The notes below the pieces were generated by a model that saw nothing but the letters and a program-made list of their open reading frames with translations, was not told the origin of the DNA and made no database searches. This document shows, one piece after another, positions 54,091 to 63,011 of a stretch of 64,000 nt of DNA. Within the stretch, counting starts at the first letter, position 1; every line of letters starts with the position of its first letter. This stretch comes from Pleionea sediminis (GTDB lineage Bacteria; Pseudomonadota; Gammaproteobacteria; Enterobacterales; Kangiellaceae): positions 434,001 through 498,000 of the forward strand of contig NZ_SUNB01000001.1 of assembly GCF_007570825.1 (NCBI RefSeq), given 5' to 3'. Position numbers and translations under genes: made by a program.

Positions 54091-54891
54091 ATGAAAAAAT
54101 ACAACATACTCGTGATCGATGACGCCAGTATGATCCGGGACTTGATAAAAAAGTTTGTGCGAGACTACTTTCCCAATGCGGCATTATTTGATGCGCACAA
54201 TGGTGCGTCTGGAAAATCTGTCTTATTGCATCAAGAAATCGATATGGTTTTATGCGACTGGGAAATGCCAGAAATGAACGGCATTGAGCTCTTGGGCTGG
54301 TTTAGAAAGGAAGAACGCTACAAAAACTTACCTTTTATTATGGTTACCAGTCGCGGTGACAAGGAATTTGTTATGGAAGCCATTGAGGCTGGTGTCAGTG
54401 ACTATTTGGTAAAGCCTTTCAACCGACAACAGTTTGCCGAAAAAGTAGAAAGAGCACTCCGCCGTCATGGCATAAAAGGGAAAATGGCAGAGCCTAAAAA
54501 GGCGGCCTCCTCTTCACTAGAGGTGCTTACCGGAAAGCCCGTATCAACCGCAAAACCCAAACCTAAAAAACCTTTACCGAAAGGTGTCGCCCTCGTCCGA
54601 ACAGCAGAAGGTGAAGTTCGCTGTGCGGTAAAACAACTCACTAAAGATTATTGTCTCGGTGTTTTCAAAATATCAGACTACCTTCCAAATCTGTTAGAAA
54701 CCGTTTCGGTTGATATTGAATTTAAGCAAGAAGATGAATCCAAAGTAATGAGAATCAATGGTTTTATACATTCTCTTACGGCAACAGAGAGTCGTCCCGA
54801 CTGCCAACTCGTCCAATTGCGGGTTGCGTTTATGGATGAAGATCCAAAAAAGCAAAAAATGATCGAAGACTACGTTAGCCAATTTTCATAA
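54091..54891 (+). CDS. Response regulator with PilZ-like C-terminal domain
   Basis: 266 residues. Receiver (about 3-125) with DD in VIDDASMIR, phospho-acceptor D in MVLCDWEMPEMNG, T in IMVTSRGDKE and K in YLVKPFNRQ: all conserved and CheY-like. A Pro/Lys-rich linker (AKPKPKKPLPKG, about 150-166) leads to a beta-rich C-terminus (about 168-266) that resembles a PilZ-type barrel in order, but I do not see the RxxxR and D/NxSxxG c-di-GMP signature. Output is therefore uncertain. It starts 45 bp after the GNAT gene. Confidence 0.85.
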   Translation: MKKYNILVIDDASMIRDLIKKFVRDYFPNAALFDAHNGASGKSVLLHQEIDMVLCDWEMPEMNGIELLGWFRKEERYKNLPFIMVTSRGDKEFVMEAIEAGVSDYLVKPFNRQQFAEKVERALRRHGIKGKMAEPKKAASSSLEVLTGKPVSTAKPKPKKPLPKGVALVRTAEGEVRCAVKQLTKDYCLGVFKISDYLPNLLETVSVDIEFKQEDESKVMRINGFIHSLTATESRPDCQLVQLRVAFMDEDPKKQKMIEDYVSQFS

Positions 54892-54924
54892 TTTAAACCA
54901 TGTAGCCATTCGTCATATTGTTAT

Positions 54925-57900
54925 TTAAGAAAGAACTTTCTCGCGTTGACTTCTAGCCTCTCGCCAAATAAATCTTCCCCAGCGACTCAAATTATCTAAG
55001 CCAACATAAATGGTCGGTAAAATAAGTAAGCTCACTACCGTAGAAAATGCCAAACCACCGACAACAGCTCGAGCCATTGGATAGTAAGGTGGTGCATTAG
55101 CCGTTCCGCCAATGGTGGTATCACCCACACTCAATGGGATAAGACCCAGAATTGTCGTGCAAACCGTCATTAAAATAGGCCTGAGACGATCGCGCCCCCC
55201 CTGAATTATCGCCGCTTCTCTCGGCAATCCGGTTTTACGCAAATGATTAATATGGTCTATTAAGACAATTCCGTTGTTAACTACAACGCCCATCAATACG
55301 AGAATGCCAATGCCCGACATTACGGAAAAGGTAGTGCCCGTCAACATAAAAAACCAAAAGACACCAACGACGGCATACAAAATAGAAGTTATAACAGCGA
55401 GAGGGAATAACAAAGACTCAAACAATGCAGCCATAACAACAAAAATCATAACAATCGCCAAAAGCATATTTTGCAGCATTAAATTGTCTGTCTTCTCTTC
55501 TCGTTCAAAAGCTTGCCCCAAAGTCCACTGATAGCCAGGAGGCAAAGAAACCTTTTTCATCACTTCAGTAATTTTCTTCTTTGCTTCATCTAATGTTATA
55601 TCCTCCAGGTTAGCAGTAATACCAATACTGGTGCGTCTATCACGACGAGAAATATTGTTGGATGCAAGCTTGGTTTCAAAATCGGCAATGCTGGACAATG
55701 TCACTTTATCACCACCAGGAGTCGTTAACAGCAATCCTTTTAAATCATTGAGCGATCGCCGATCGGACTGACTGAATTGCAGCATCATTTGAATTTCATT
55801 ATCCTCTCCACGATATGAACGCAGTGGCTGGCCACGCATTGCGATAGCAATCATATTGGCCACTTGAGCGGGATCAAGACCAACATTTTGCGCTCGAATT
55901 CGGTTAACTCTTACTTGTATTTCACGGTCGTTCGATTCAGCCTCAGAGCGCGCATCATAAACTCCATCTATTGTATTTAATATTCGAGACACTTCTTGTG
56001 TTAACCCCACTAATCGCTCAGTAGAATCTCCCGAAATATAAATCTTCATTCCCTCTTGGTTGCCTCGCTTGACTTCAAAACTGGGCCTGCCAATTGCAAT
56101 TTTCGGCTTGTTCTCTTCAATAAACTTACGTATATCTGTTACTGAGCGAGTTGCATTATCTTTATCTTTTAGAAGAATAGTTGAAGCAGCAAAGCGATTG
56201 GTATAAAAGCTATAAACCGAATCGATATCCAGTTCTTCCTTATGCTGATATAAAAATTCTTCGATCACATCAACCGATTTTTCAACGCGCTCAATGGTGT
56301 ATTGGCTGTCGATAAAATAAGGTAAATATAATCGACGTTGCGTATCATCAACATAATTATCTTTAGTCACAAATTTCATAGGAATAACAATACTCACCAG
56401 AGTCAAGAAGGCAACTAAAGCCGATGTTTTGGGATGTCGTAATGACCACTTTAAGAAAGAGACATAACGTTCGGTTAGTTTATTTATCCAACGACTCGAT
56501 TTTTCTTTACTTTTAATTTTAAATTTGGAGAGCAACAATGGGATAATAGTCAAAGCGATGAATAAAGATGCCGCTAAAGAAATGATAATGGTCACCGCTA
56601 CGTGAGAAAGAAATACAGTAACATCGACTTTCTCACCAATAATATTGGGCAAAAATACAATACCTGTCGTGACAGTGCCAGCAAAAACAGCAATACCAAC
56701 TTCTCTCACACCGAGCTTGATTGCTTTCAAATGATCGTTAGGATATTTTTCTTGATATCGGAAAATACTTTCCGTCACAACAACGGCATTATCTACCAAC
56801 ATTCCTATAGCTAGCATAAGCCCCATCATCGACAAAATATTAAGCGATACATTAAAGAAAAACATAAACGCGAGTGTGATGGTTAACGAAAACGGAACAG
56901 CTAAGGCGACGATCAATGTCGAGGTTATGTCTCGTAAAAAGAAGAACAGAACGATAATTGATAATATAAATCCTATCAGTCCCGAATAACTAATATCTCT
57001 CAGAGAATTCTTTACCCCTTCCCCTTGGTTATCCATAGTGAATAACTTAATGCCATCAAATGCAGGGTCGTTTTCCGCTTCTTGAATTCGGTCAATCACT
57101 TTTTCAGAAACTTCAACTAAGTTAGCATTGGCTTCTCTTGAAATATCCATTCCTACCGCATAACTTTGATCAAGATGCCGACCTTCTTCTTGTCGAGGCT
57201 GCTCAAGAACAACATTCGCAATATCTGAAAGCCGTAAGCCTTGATCATTAATAATAAGATCCTTTACTTCTTGTATGCTCTGGTATTCCCCCACTGGTTT
57301 TACACGATAACGCAATTCGCCATCTGTAACTCGCCCTGCAGACAAAGAAAAATTATTTTGTTGCAGTTTCGCACTAAGGTCGGCAAGATTTATATTGTAG
57401 GCAGTAACTCGATCCGCCAATAACTTAATTTTTATTTCTTTTTGATTGACTCCGTATAAAGTAACTTTTGAAACCCCTTCAATTCGTTCAATTGGACGCT
57501 TTAGCTTTCTATCGAGTAGCTCATAAGCATCCGACAAATCTCTTTGACTCGAAATTCGAAGAGTCAAAACAGGTATATCACCAGTCCCCCCGGTAAAGAC
57601 AAAAACTCTTTGCAAATCATCTGGCAATTCATTTCGAATGGCATCAATTTTTTCTCGCGCTTCAACCCCCTTTATTCGGGCATTCTGATCCCAGTCAAAT
57701 TGCAAAAAGACCTGGACATTATTGTCCGACGTTTGTGACCACATGGTATTCACTGAGCTCATGGTCGCCAAAACTTCTTCAACGGGCCGAGTGATACTTT
57801 GCTCAATTTCCTCTGCCGATGAGTTTGGATATGGGATATTAATAAAAATCCCAGGAAAGTTAATGGCCGGAAAATACTCTAAAGGCAACAACCGAGAAGC

Positions 57901-57981
57901 CATTCCACCCGTAATTAAAAAGCATACAAACAACATGAAAGTTGTTACCGGGCGCTTTAATGCCAACGATGTGAGTTTCAT
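54925..57981 (-). CDS. RND efflux permease (HAE1 family), second of two
   Basis: 1018 residues. RND architecture: an N-terminal TM, a large periplasmic porter loop, five TM, a second porter loop and six TM. The proton-relay region in TM4 reads GMLVDNAVVVTESIFRYQ, with one Asp (D-N) where AcrB has two. TM10 has GIGILVLMGVVVNNGIVLID. It should export drugs or amphiphiles with the adaptor at 61232. It is 9 bp downstream of the first permease, so translationally coupled. No outer-membrane factor gene is in the window. Confidence 0.94.
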   Translation of the reverse strand: MKLTSLALKRPVTTFMLFVCFLITGGMASRLLPLEYFPAINFPGIFINIPYPNSSAEEIEQSITRPVEEVLATMSSVNTMWSQTSDNNVQVFLQFDWDQNARIKGVEAREKIDAIRNELPDDLQRVFVFTGGTGDIPVLTLRISSQRDLSDAYELLDRKLKRPIERIEGVSKVTLYGVNQKEIKIKLLADRVTAYNINLADLSAKLQQNNFSLSAGRVTDGELRYRVKPVGEYQSIQEVKDLIINDQGLRLSDIANVVLEQPRQEEGRHLDQSYAVGMDISREANANLVEVSEKVIDRIQEAENDPAFDGIKLFTMDNQGEGVKNSLRDISYSGLIGFILSIIVLFFFLRDITSTLIVALAVPFSLTITLAFMFFFNVSLNILSMMGLMLAIGMLVDNAVVVTESIFRYQEKYPNDHLKAIKLGVREVGIAVFAGTVTTGIVFLPNIIGEKVDVTVFLSHVAVTIIISLAASLFIALTIIPLLLSKFKIKSKEKSSRWINKLTERYVSFLKWSLRHPKTSALVAFLTLVSIVIPMKFVTKDNYVDDTQRRLYLPYFIDSQYTIERVEKSVDVIEEFLYQHKEELDIDSVYSFYTNRFAASTILLKDKDNATRSVTDIRKFIEENKPKIAIGRPSFEVKRGNQEGMKIYISGDSTERLVGLTQEVSRILNTIDGVYDARSEAESNDREIQVRVNRIRAQNVGLDPAQVANMIAIAMRGQPLRSYRGEDNEIQMMLQFSQSDRRSLNDLKGLLLTTPGGDKVTLSSIADFETKLASNNISRRDRRTSIGITANLEDITLDEAKKKITEVMKKVSLPPGYQWTLGQAFEREEKTDNLMLQNMLLAIVMIFVVMAALFESLLFPLAVITSILYAVVGVFWFFMLTGTTFSVMSGIGILVLMGVVVNNGIVLIDHINHLRKTGLPREAAIIQGGRDRLRPILMTVCTTILGLIPLSVGDTTIGGTANAPPYYPMARAVVGGLAFSTVVSLLILPTIYVGLDNLSRWGRFIWREARSQREKVLS

Positions 57982-57990
57982 CGATGCTCC

Positions 57991-60900
57991 TTAATTAGAA
58001 CGGTCAAACAAAGTATAAAACACAGGTATAACAATCAGTGTTAACAAAGTAGAAAATAGCAATCCACCAATAACAGTGATGGCCATAGGAGCACGAATTT
58101 CTGCGCCCTCCCCAATACCCAATGCAAGCGGAAGCATACCTAGCGTTGTCGTTAAAGTTGTCATAACAATGGGTCTTAAACGCGAGTGGCAAGCCTCTTT
58201 TACAGCAGAGATTTTTTCCAACCCGCTTTCTCTTAATTGATTGATCTTGTCAATTAATACGATCGCATTATTAACAACGATTCCTGCCAACATAATTAAA
58301 CCAATAAACACCACAACGCTTACTGTCGTATTAGTGATAAATAATGCCCAAATTGCACCAACAAGTGCCAAAGGAACGCTAAACAAAATAACAAAAGGAT
58401 GGAGCAACGACTCAAACTGCGAAGCCATAACTAAATAAACTAGAAAAATAGCGAGCGCTAAAGCAATCTTTAACGAATTGAAAGAAACCTCCATTTCTTC
58501 ATTCTGTCCACTAATGCGAGTTTCTACACCTCGAATATCAGGTAGTTGTTCAACAAGCGATTGTAGCTCTGCAGCACCCTCTCCTAAGTCACCGTAAGTT
58601 AAATTAGCACTGATAATTGCAACACGTTGTTGGTTAATTCGATGTATCTCACTCGGTCCAATATCAACATACACGTCAGCTATTGTCTGTAGCGTAATAG
58701 GCTTTTCAGCTTGTGGGTTCACAATTAAGTTTTTCACATCTTCTACAGAAGAACGATCTTCCTCCGCAACTCGAACAAGAACATCAATTTTTCGGTCACG
58801 AAAGGCGTACTTGGTGGCTACTTCACCACGAATTTGTTGAACAACACGATTTGCAACTTCCGGTACATTCAATCCCAAATGAGCCGCTTTATCATGATTA
58901 AACCGAATTTGAATTTCTGGATGCCCTTGTCGGATAGTCGACTTTACATCGCTGAATCGATCATTTGCTTGCATCAAGGTTATTAATCGTTCATTTTGCT
59001 GCTTAACTTTCTCTAAATTATAGCCAACGATTTCTGCTTCTAATGGTGTTTTAAAACTAAACAGAGCCGGACGCTCAATATTAATATCAACCCCAGGTAA
59101 CACAGAGAGCGCTTCTCTTAACTCTCGAATAATTCGCTCTTCCTTTTCCCGATTTACCGGCTGACTAATAACTATATTTAACTCACCGATATTTTCACCG
59201 CCTCTCTCTGGACTCGAATCTAATCGATTTCCACTTCCAGCGACTGAATATGAGGTTTCAATACCATCTATCGCAATTGCTAGCGCTTGCGCCTTCAAGA
59301 CGATTTGATCAGTTTTAACCAGAGGCGTGCCGGTAGGTGCCTTGATTTCTATCTTTAATTCACCTTGTGATAGCTGTGGTATTAACTCTATACCAATTCG
59401 AGAAACTAAAGCCAAAGACCCGACAAGTACCGCTATAGCTGATAACACAACCAAAGCTCGATGCTTTAATGAACTTGTTAGTAGCTTTTGATACACATGT
59501 TCTATTGCGTTGTAAAAATGAGTAAATGGAATAACAAGTAATTGCATTGGCCAATAAACACCACGCCGTATTAAATGAGATAATAGCTGAATGACAAATA
59601 CTATATTCTTTGGAATTTTTACAAATATAAAACCGAAGAAACGTTGCGATCGAGTAGTCGGTATTTTTCGTTGATTTGACGAGTCTGCGTAAGTACTTTT
59701 GCGACCTTTCGACGATGCAACCATTGGAATAAAAGTGAGTGCAACAACCAAAGATACTAACAGAGCAAAAGTTACGGTTAATGCCTGATCGCTAAATAAT
59801 TGCCCAGCAATTCCCTCAACAAACACCAACGGTAAAAATACAGCAATGGTTGTCATTGTCGCCGCAAAAATTGCTCCAGAAACCTCCTTCGCTCCCTCTC
59901 TTGCCGCTTTTTGGTCGTCCAACCCCTCTTCTTTTTTTCGTGCTATGTTTTCCAGTACTACGATAGCGTTATCAACTAACAAACCAACCGCAAGTGCAAT
60001 TCCTCCTAGCGACATAATGTTCATGGTAATGTCAAAACCATACATTAAGTTGAAACTGATAATGACAGAGATAGGAATAGATAATGAAATAATCAGCGTT
60101 GCACGAAAATTCCGTAAAAATAAATACAAAACAAGCATCGCGAGTAATCCACCAATGATAGCATTGAAGATAACTTCACTAATGGCTTGCTCAATGAACT
60201 CCGCTTGATTATATATTTCTTCAAGTAAAAGACTTTCAGGAATGTTTCGTTTTAAAGAGTTAAGTTTACGGTTCAGCCGCTCAGCGACAGAAACGGTATT
60301 AGAATCACCTTCTTTGTAAATGGCTATTTCAACTGCTTCGTGACCATTGAGTCGAGTAATCGCTTCTCTTTCTTTATATCTTTGTTGAATTTTTGCAATA
60401 TCTTTAAGATAGATCGGCTTTCCATTTTGTGAATAGATTACTGAATTCGCAATTTCGTCAACACTTTGATACTGATTAATCGTGCGAACTAAATACTGCT
60501 GTGTTCCCTCTTCAAGCCTACCTCCAGAAAGATTAACGTTCTCTGACTTCAGCCTGGAAGCCACTTGTTCAATCGACAAGTTCAACTGACTAAGTTTGCT
60601 TTGATCAACCAGCACTTGAATTTCATCTTCCAGACCGCCACTTACCTTAACAGCGGCAATACCTTCAACAGACTCAAGTCGCCGCTTAACCTCTTCTTCA
60701 GCAAACCGGCGTAATTCAATCAGCGTTGACTCATCAAATAATTGTTCATCGCTACTGCTATGTGATAATGACAATCGAACAATCGGCGCTAAAGAAGGAT
60801 TGAAGCGAAGCAAAGAGGGACGTTTAACATCCAGAGGTAATTGAACAATATCGAGTTTTTCTCGGACATCTAACCCCGCCATCCCCATGTCGGTGCCCCA

Positions 60901-61200
60901 GTTAAACTCCAATAAAACATCCGACTGACCAGCTTTTGATGTCGACTGAATTTTTCGTAAATTTTTGACAACACCCAGTGATTCTTCTATCGGTTTTGAA
61001 ATTAAGTTTTCGACTTCTGCTGGGGCAGCTCCTGTATATTCCGTTCGCACAGTTAAGGTCGGATAAGATAAGTCTGGTAATAAAGTGAGCCCCAAGCGCC
61101 CCACTAACACAAAACCAAAGATTAAAAATGCAACCGTAAACATTGAGACAGTAACGGGCCGCTTCGTTGAAACATCAACGACGGTACTAGTAACACTCAT
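57991..61200 (-). CDS. RND efflux permease (HAE1 family), first of two
   Basis: 1069 residues. Same RND layout; the TM4 relay reads GLLVDNAIVVLENIARKKEEG (first 20 residues), again a single Asp. TM10: LIMLAGIVVNNAIVLIDKIN. A basic insertion (about 495-530, SSKGRKSTYADSSNQRKIPT) extends the loop after TM6, making this protein longer than the second. Two adjacent permeases suggest a heteromeric or dual-permease pump, as in MdtBC. It starts 31 bp after the adaptor gene. Confidence 0.94.
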   Translation of the reverse strand: MSVTSTVVDVSTKRPVTVSMFTVAFLIFGFVLVGRLGLTLLPDLSYPTLTVRTEYTGAAPAEVENLISKPIEESLGVVKNLRKIQSTSKAGQSDVLLEFNWGTDMGMAGLDVREKLDIVQLPLDVKRPSLLRFNPSLAPIVRLSLSHSSSDEQLFDESTLIELRRFAEEEVKRRLESVEGIAAVKVSGGLEDEIQVLVDQSKLSQLNLSIEQVASRLKSENVNLSGGRLEEGTQQYLVRTINQYQSVDEIANSVIYSQNGKPIYLKDIAKIQQRYKEREAITRLNGHEAVEIAIYKEGDSNTVSVAERLNRKLNSLKRNIPESLLLEEIYNQAEFIEQAISEVIFNAIIGGLLAMLVLYLFLRNFRATLIISLSIPISVIISFNLMYGFDITMNIMSLGGIALAVGLLVDNAIVVLENIARKKEEGLDDQKAAREGAKEVSGAIFAATMTTIAVFLPLVFVEGIAGQLFSDQALTVTFALLVSLVVALTFIPMVASSKGRKSTYADSSNQRKIPTTRSQRFFGFIFVKIPKNIVFVIQLLSHLIRRGVYWPMQLLVIPFTHFYNAIEHVYQKLLTSSLKHRALVVLSAIAVLVGSLALVSRIGIELIPQLSQGELKIEIKAPTGTPLVKTDQIVLKAQALAIAIDGIETSYSVAGSGNRLDSSPERGGENIGELNIVISQPVNREKEERIIRELREALSVLPGVDINIERPALFSFKTPLEAEIVGYNLEKVKQQNERLITLMQANDRFSDVKSTIRQGHPEIQIRFNHDKAAHLGLNVPEVANRVVQQIRGEVATKYAFRDRKIDVLVRVAEEDRSSVEDVKNLIVNPQAEKPITLQTIADVYVDIGPSEIHRINQQRVAIISANLTYGDLGEGAAELQSLVEQLPDIRGVETRISGQNEEMEVSFNSLKIALALAIFLVYLVMASQFESLLHPFVILFSVPLALVGAIWALFITNTTVSVVVFIGLIMLAGIVVNNAIVLIDKINQLRESGLEKISAVKEACHSRLRPIVMTTLTTTLGMLPLALGIGEGAEIRAPMAITVIGGLLFSTLLTLIVIPVFYTLFDRSN

Positions 61201-61231
61201 TTATTTTCCCCAAATCAGTTTAACGTTTGGC

Positions 61232-62335
61232 TTAACTTTGACTTATATTGGCAATTGCAGTGTTTACTTGCTCATCATTAAGGACTTCAACTTTAGAATC
61301 TTCCTTTAAACTGTTCTGTCCCGCGATAACAACTTTGTCGCCCGGCTTCAATCCATCGATAATCTCTACTTGTTGACTGTTTTCAAATCCTGTTGTTACG
61401 ACAACTTTTGAAGCTTTGTTATCAGAGACAACATAAACTGATGGTTTTTCTTCCTCCGCGATCAAAGCATTCTTATCGACTAAGATCGTATCTTTGTGAT
61501 TAGCATAAACAATTCCCACTCGACCAAACATTCCCGGCTTGAGTTTTCGTTCTGGATCTCTGACTTCTACAGTCACTTTAAACGTACCCGAGTTCGCATC
61601 GACAATAGGACTGATTCGCAACACATGAGCGTTAAAAATTTCATCTTTCCGTGCATCAACCCCAACCAAAGCTGGCATTCCTTTTGTTAACTTTGAAAGT
61701 TCTTGCTCAGGAACATGAATCACGGCATGTAATGGATCAAAATCGGTAATTCGGAAAAGAGGCTCACTTAAGGTAACCATATTGCCAACTTTAACCATAC
61801 GTTCTGATACAACACCATCGATTGGCGCAACAATTGTGGCATACTCAAGTTGGAGTTTTGCGAGTTCGTATGCGGCTTGCTGTGCCTCATAATCGTATTT
61901 TAATTTTTCGTAAATATCAGAACTCACCATTTTCTTTTCAAAAATGCGTTTATTTCTGTCGAGTTCTGCTTTGAGTCGCTTTAAATTCACCTGTGCCTGC
62001 TTCAACTCCAAAACCTGCTGATCGGTTTTTAACTGTGCAAGCACCTGACCTTTCTCTACCAAATCACCTTCTTCGACAAAGATTTCAGTAATGATTTCAC
62101 TGGTTTTTGCCACAACAATTGCTTCCTGCTCAGCTTCCAGAGAGGTGGTGTTGGTGTAAACCGCACTAATATCTCCTGTGCTAACACGTGCAATTTCAAC
62201 GGGAACTGCAACTTCTTCTTTTTCCTTTTCTTTGTCTGCGACGACTTTCTCTTCCGGTGCATTACTGCATCCGGTCAGCATAAGAATTCCGAAGACCAAT
62301 ACCAATAAACTGTTTAAACGATTCTCTGTTTGCAT
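61232..62335 (-). CDS. RND efflux periplasmic adaptor (HlyD family) lipoprotein
   Basis: 367 residues from ATG 62335 (AGGAAG upstream). The reading that begins at 62470 has no signal and passes through the operator, so it is rejected. Lipobox LMLTGC (Cys near 23). Lipoyl half-motifs SLEAEQEAIVVAKTSEIITE and IVAPIDGVVSERMVKVGN surround an alpha-hairpin (about 105-165, LKQAQVNLKRLKAELDRNKR); beta-barrel and membrane-proximal domains follow. It bridges the two downstream permeases to an unseen outer-membrane channel. First gene of the operon, behind the 62401 inverted repeat. Confidence 0.93.
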   Translation of the reverse strand: MQTENRLNSLLVLVFGILMLTGCSNAPEEKVVADKEKEKEEVAVPVEIARVSTGDISAVYTNTTSLEAEQEAIVVAKTSEIITEIFVEEGDLVEKGQVLAQLKTDQQVLELKQAQVNLKRLKAELDRNKRIFEKKMVSSDIYEKLKYDYEAQQAAYELAKLQLEYATIVAPIDGVVSERMVKVGNMVTLSEPLFRITDFDPLHAVIHVPEQELSKLTKGMPALVGVDARKDEIFNAHVLRISPIVDANSGTFKVTVEVRDPERKLKPGMFGRVGIVYANHKDTILVDKNALIAEEEKPSVYVVSDNKASKVVVTTGFENSQQVEIIDGLKPGDKVVIAGQNSLKEDSKVEVLNDEQVNTAIANISQS

Positions 62336-62400
62336 GAGACTTCCTAAATAATTGCATCGCCATTTCGTCAAAACACTCAATGACAATGACCTATCAAAAC

Positions 62401-62428
62401 TTGGTGTTATACCAATATATAACACCAA
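62401..62428 (-). promoter_or_regulatory. Perfect 28-bp inverted repeat: candidate operator of the RND operon
   Basis: TTGGTGTTATA (62401-62411) and TATAACACCAA (62418-62428) form perfect 11-bp arms with a 6-bp spacer. It lies 66-93 bp upstream of the adaptor ATG. On the minus strand TTGTGT-N18-TATATT can be read as -35/-10 with the -10 inside the repeat, a typical repressor-site layout. No regulator gene is adjacent. TetR-, MarR- or other dimer proteins are candidates. Confidence 0.65.
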
Positions 62429-62741
62429 CTCACTATAACACAAACGGCAAATGTAACGACATGTGCACACTAGCGAACATTTTAAATGTCAAAACTAACC
62501 AAACCGCCATTGCCACTGAGGCGAATGCAGAAAACAGGCCAAAACCTATACTGCTGATTTATATAACATTTTTTTCATTTATCTCTATTCTGTTAACAAA
62601 TAGTTGGTAAAATTCACTAATTTATTAACCATATAATAAGATGCAACCAACCGTTTGGATCGATTAATTAAAAATGTTAAAAATTATTTCTTACTGAAAT
62701 CTAGTACATTGAGCTATCAAAGATAGTTTAAAACACTTGAC

Positions 62742-62975
62742 TCAAAAGCACATTCGGCCCATCATTTCCATTCCTTCATATACCGAGATGAACCCATGAA
62801 CAATATTCTTTGCGCTCTCCTCGCTGACGTGTTCGCTGCGATCTCGGTGAAGCTTAGTACTGACTGAATCAGTTTCGATCCCAATCTTCAAATAGTGAGA
62901 TCTCAGGTTAGCACCTGGTATTAGTCTATGGGCGGTTTTCGCCTTCCTATCCAGACTTATTATCTTCCGATTCAC
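62742..62975 (-). other. Uncertain ORF, possibly from a dispersed repeat
   Basis: A 77-codon reading frame from GTG with no ribosome site lies between the RND adaptor and the MATE gene. The translation (e.g. RLIPGANLRSHYLKIGIETD, VHGFISVYEGMEMMGRMCF) reads like the recurrent hypothetical proteins that come from intergenic repeats in some marine gammaproteobacteria; I recall this pattern but cannot verify it here. A small hairpin ACTGA-ctgaa-TCAGT lies within. It may be no gene at all. The rest of the 62429-63011 spacer holds nothing I can name apart from the MATE promoter, which I cannot pin down. Confidence 0.35.
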
Positions 62976-63011
62976 AAAGGATCGCTGTAATTTGGGAGAG
63001 AGGATTTTTCA

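Noticed and set aside
62336-62470. N-terminal extension of the RND adaptor
   Set aside because: It runs through the operator and promoter and precedes a perfect lipoprotein signal with a good ribosome site.
62380-62610. 76-codon plus-strand ORF covering the RND operator
   Set aside because: It spans the inverted repeat and promoter, has no ribosome site, and its hydrophobic tail is AT-driven.
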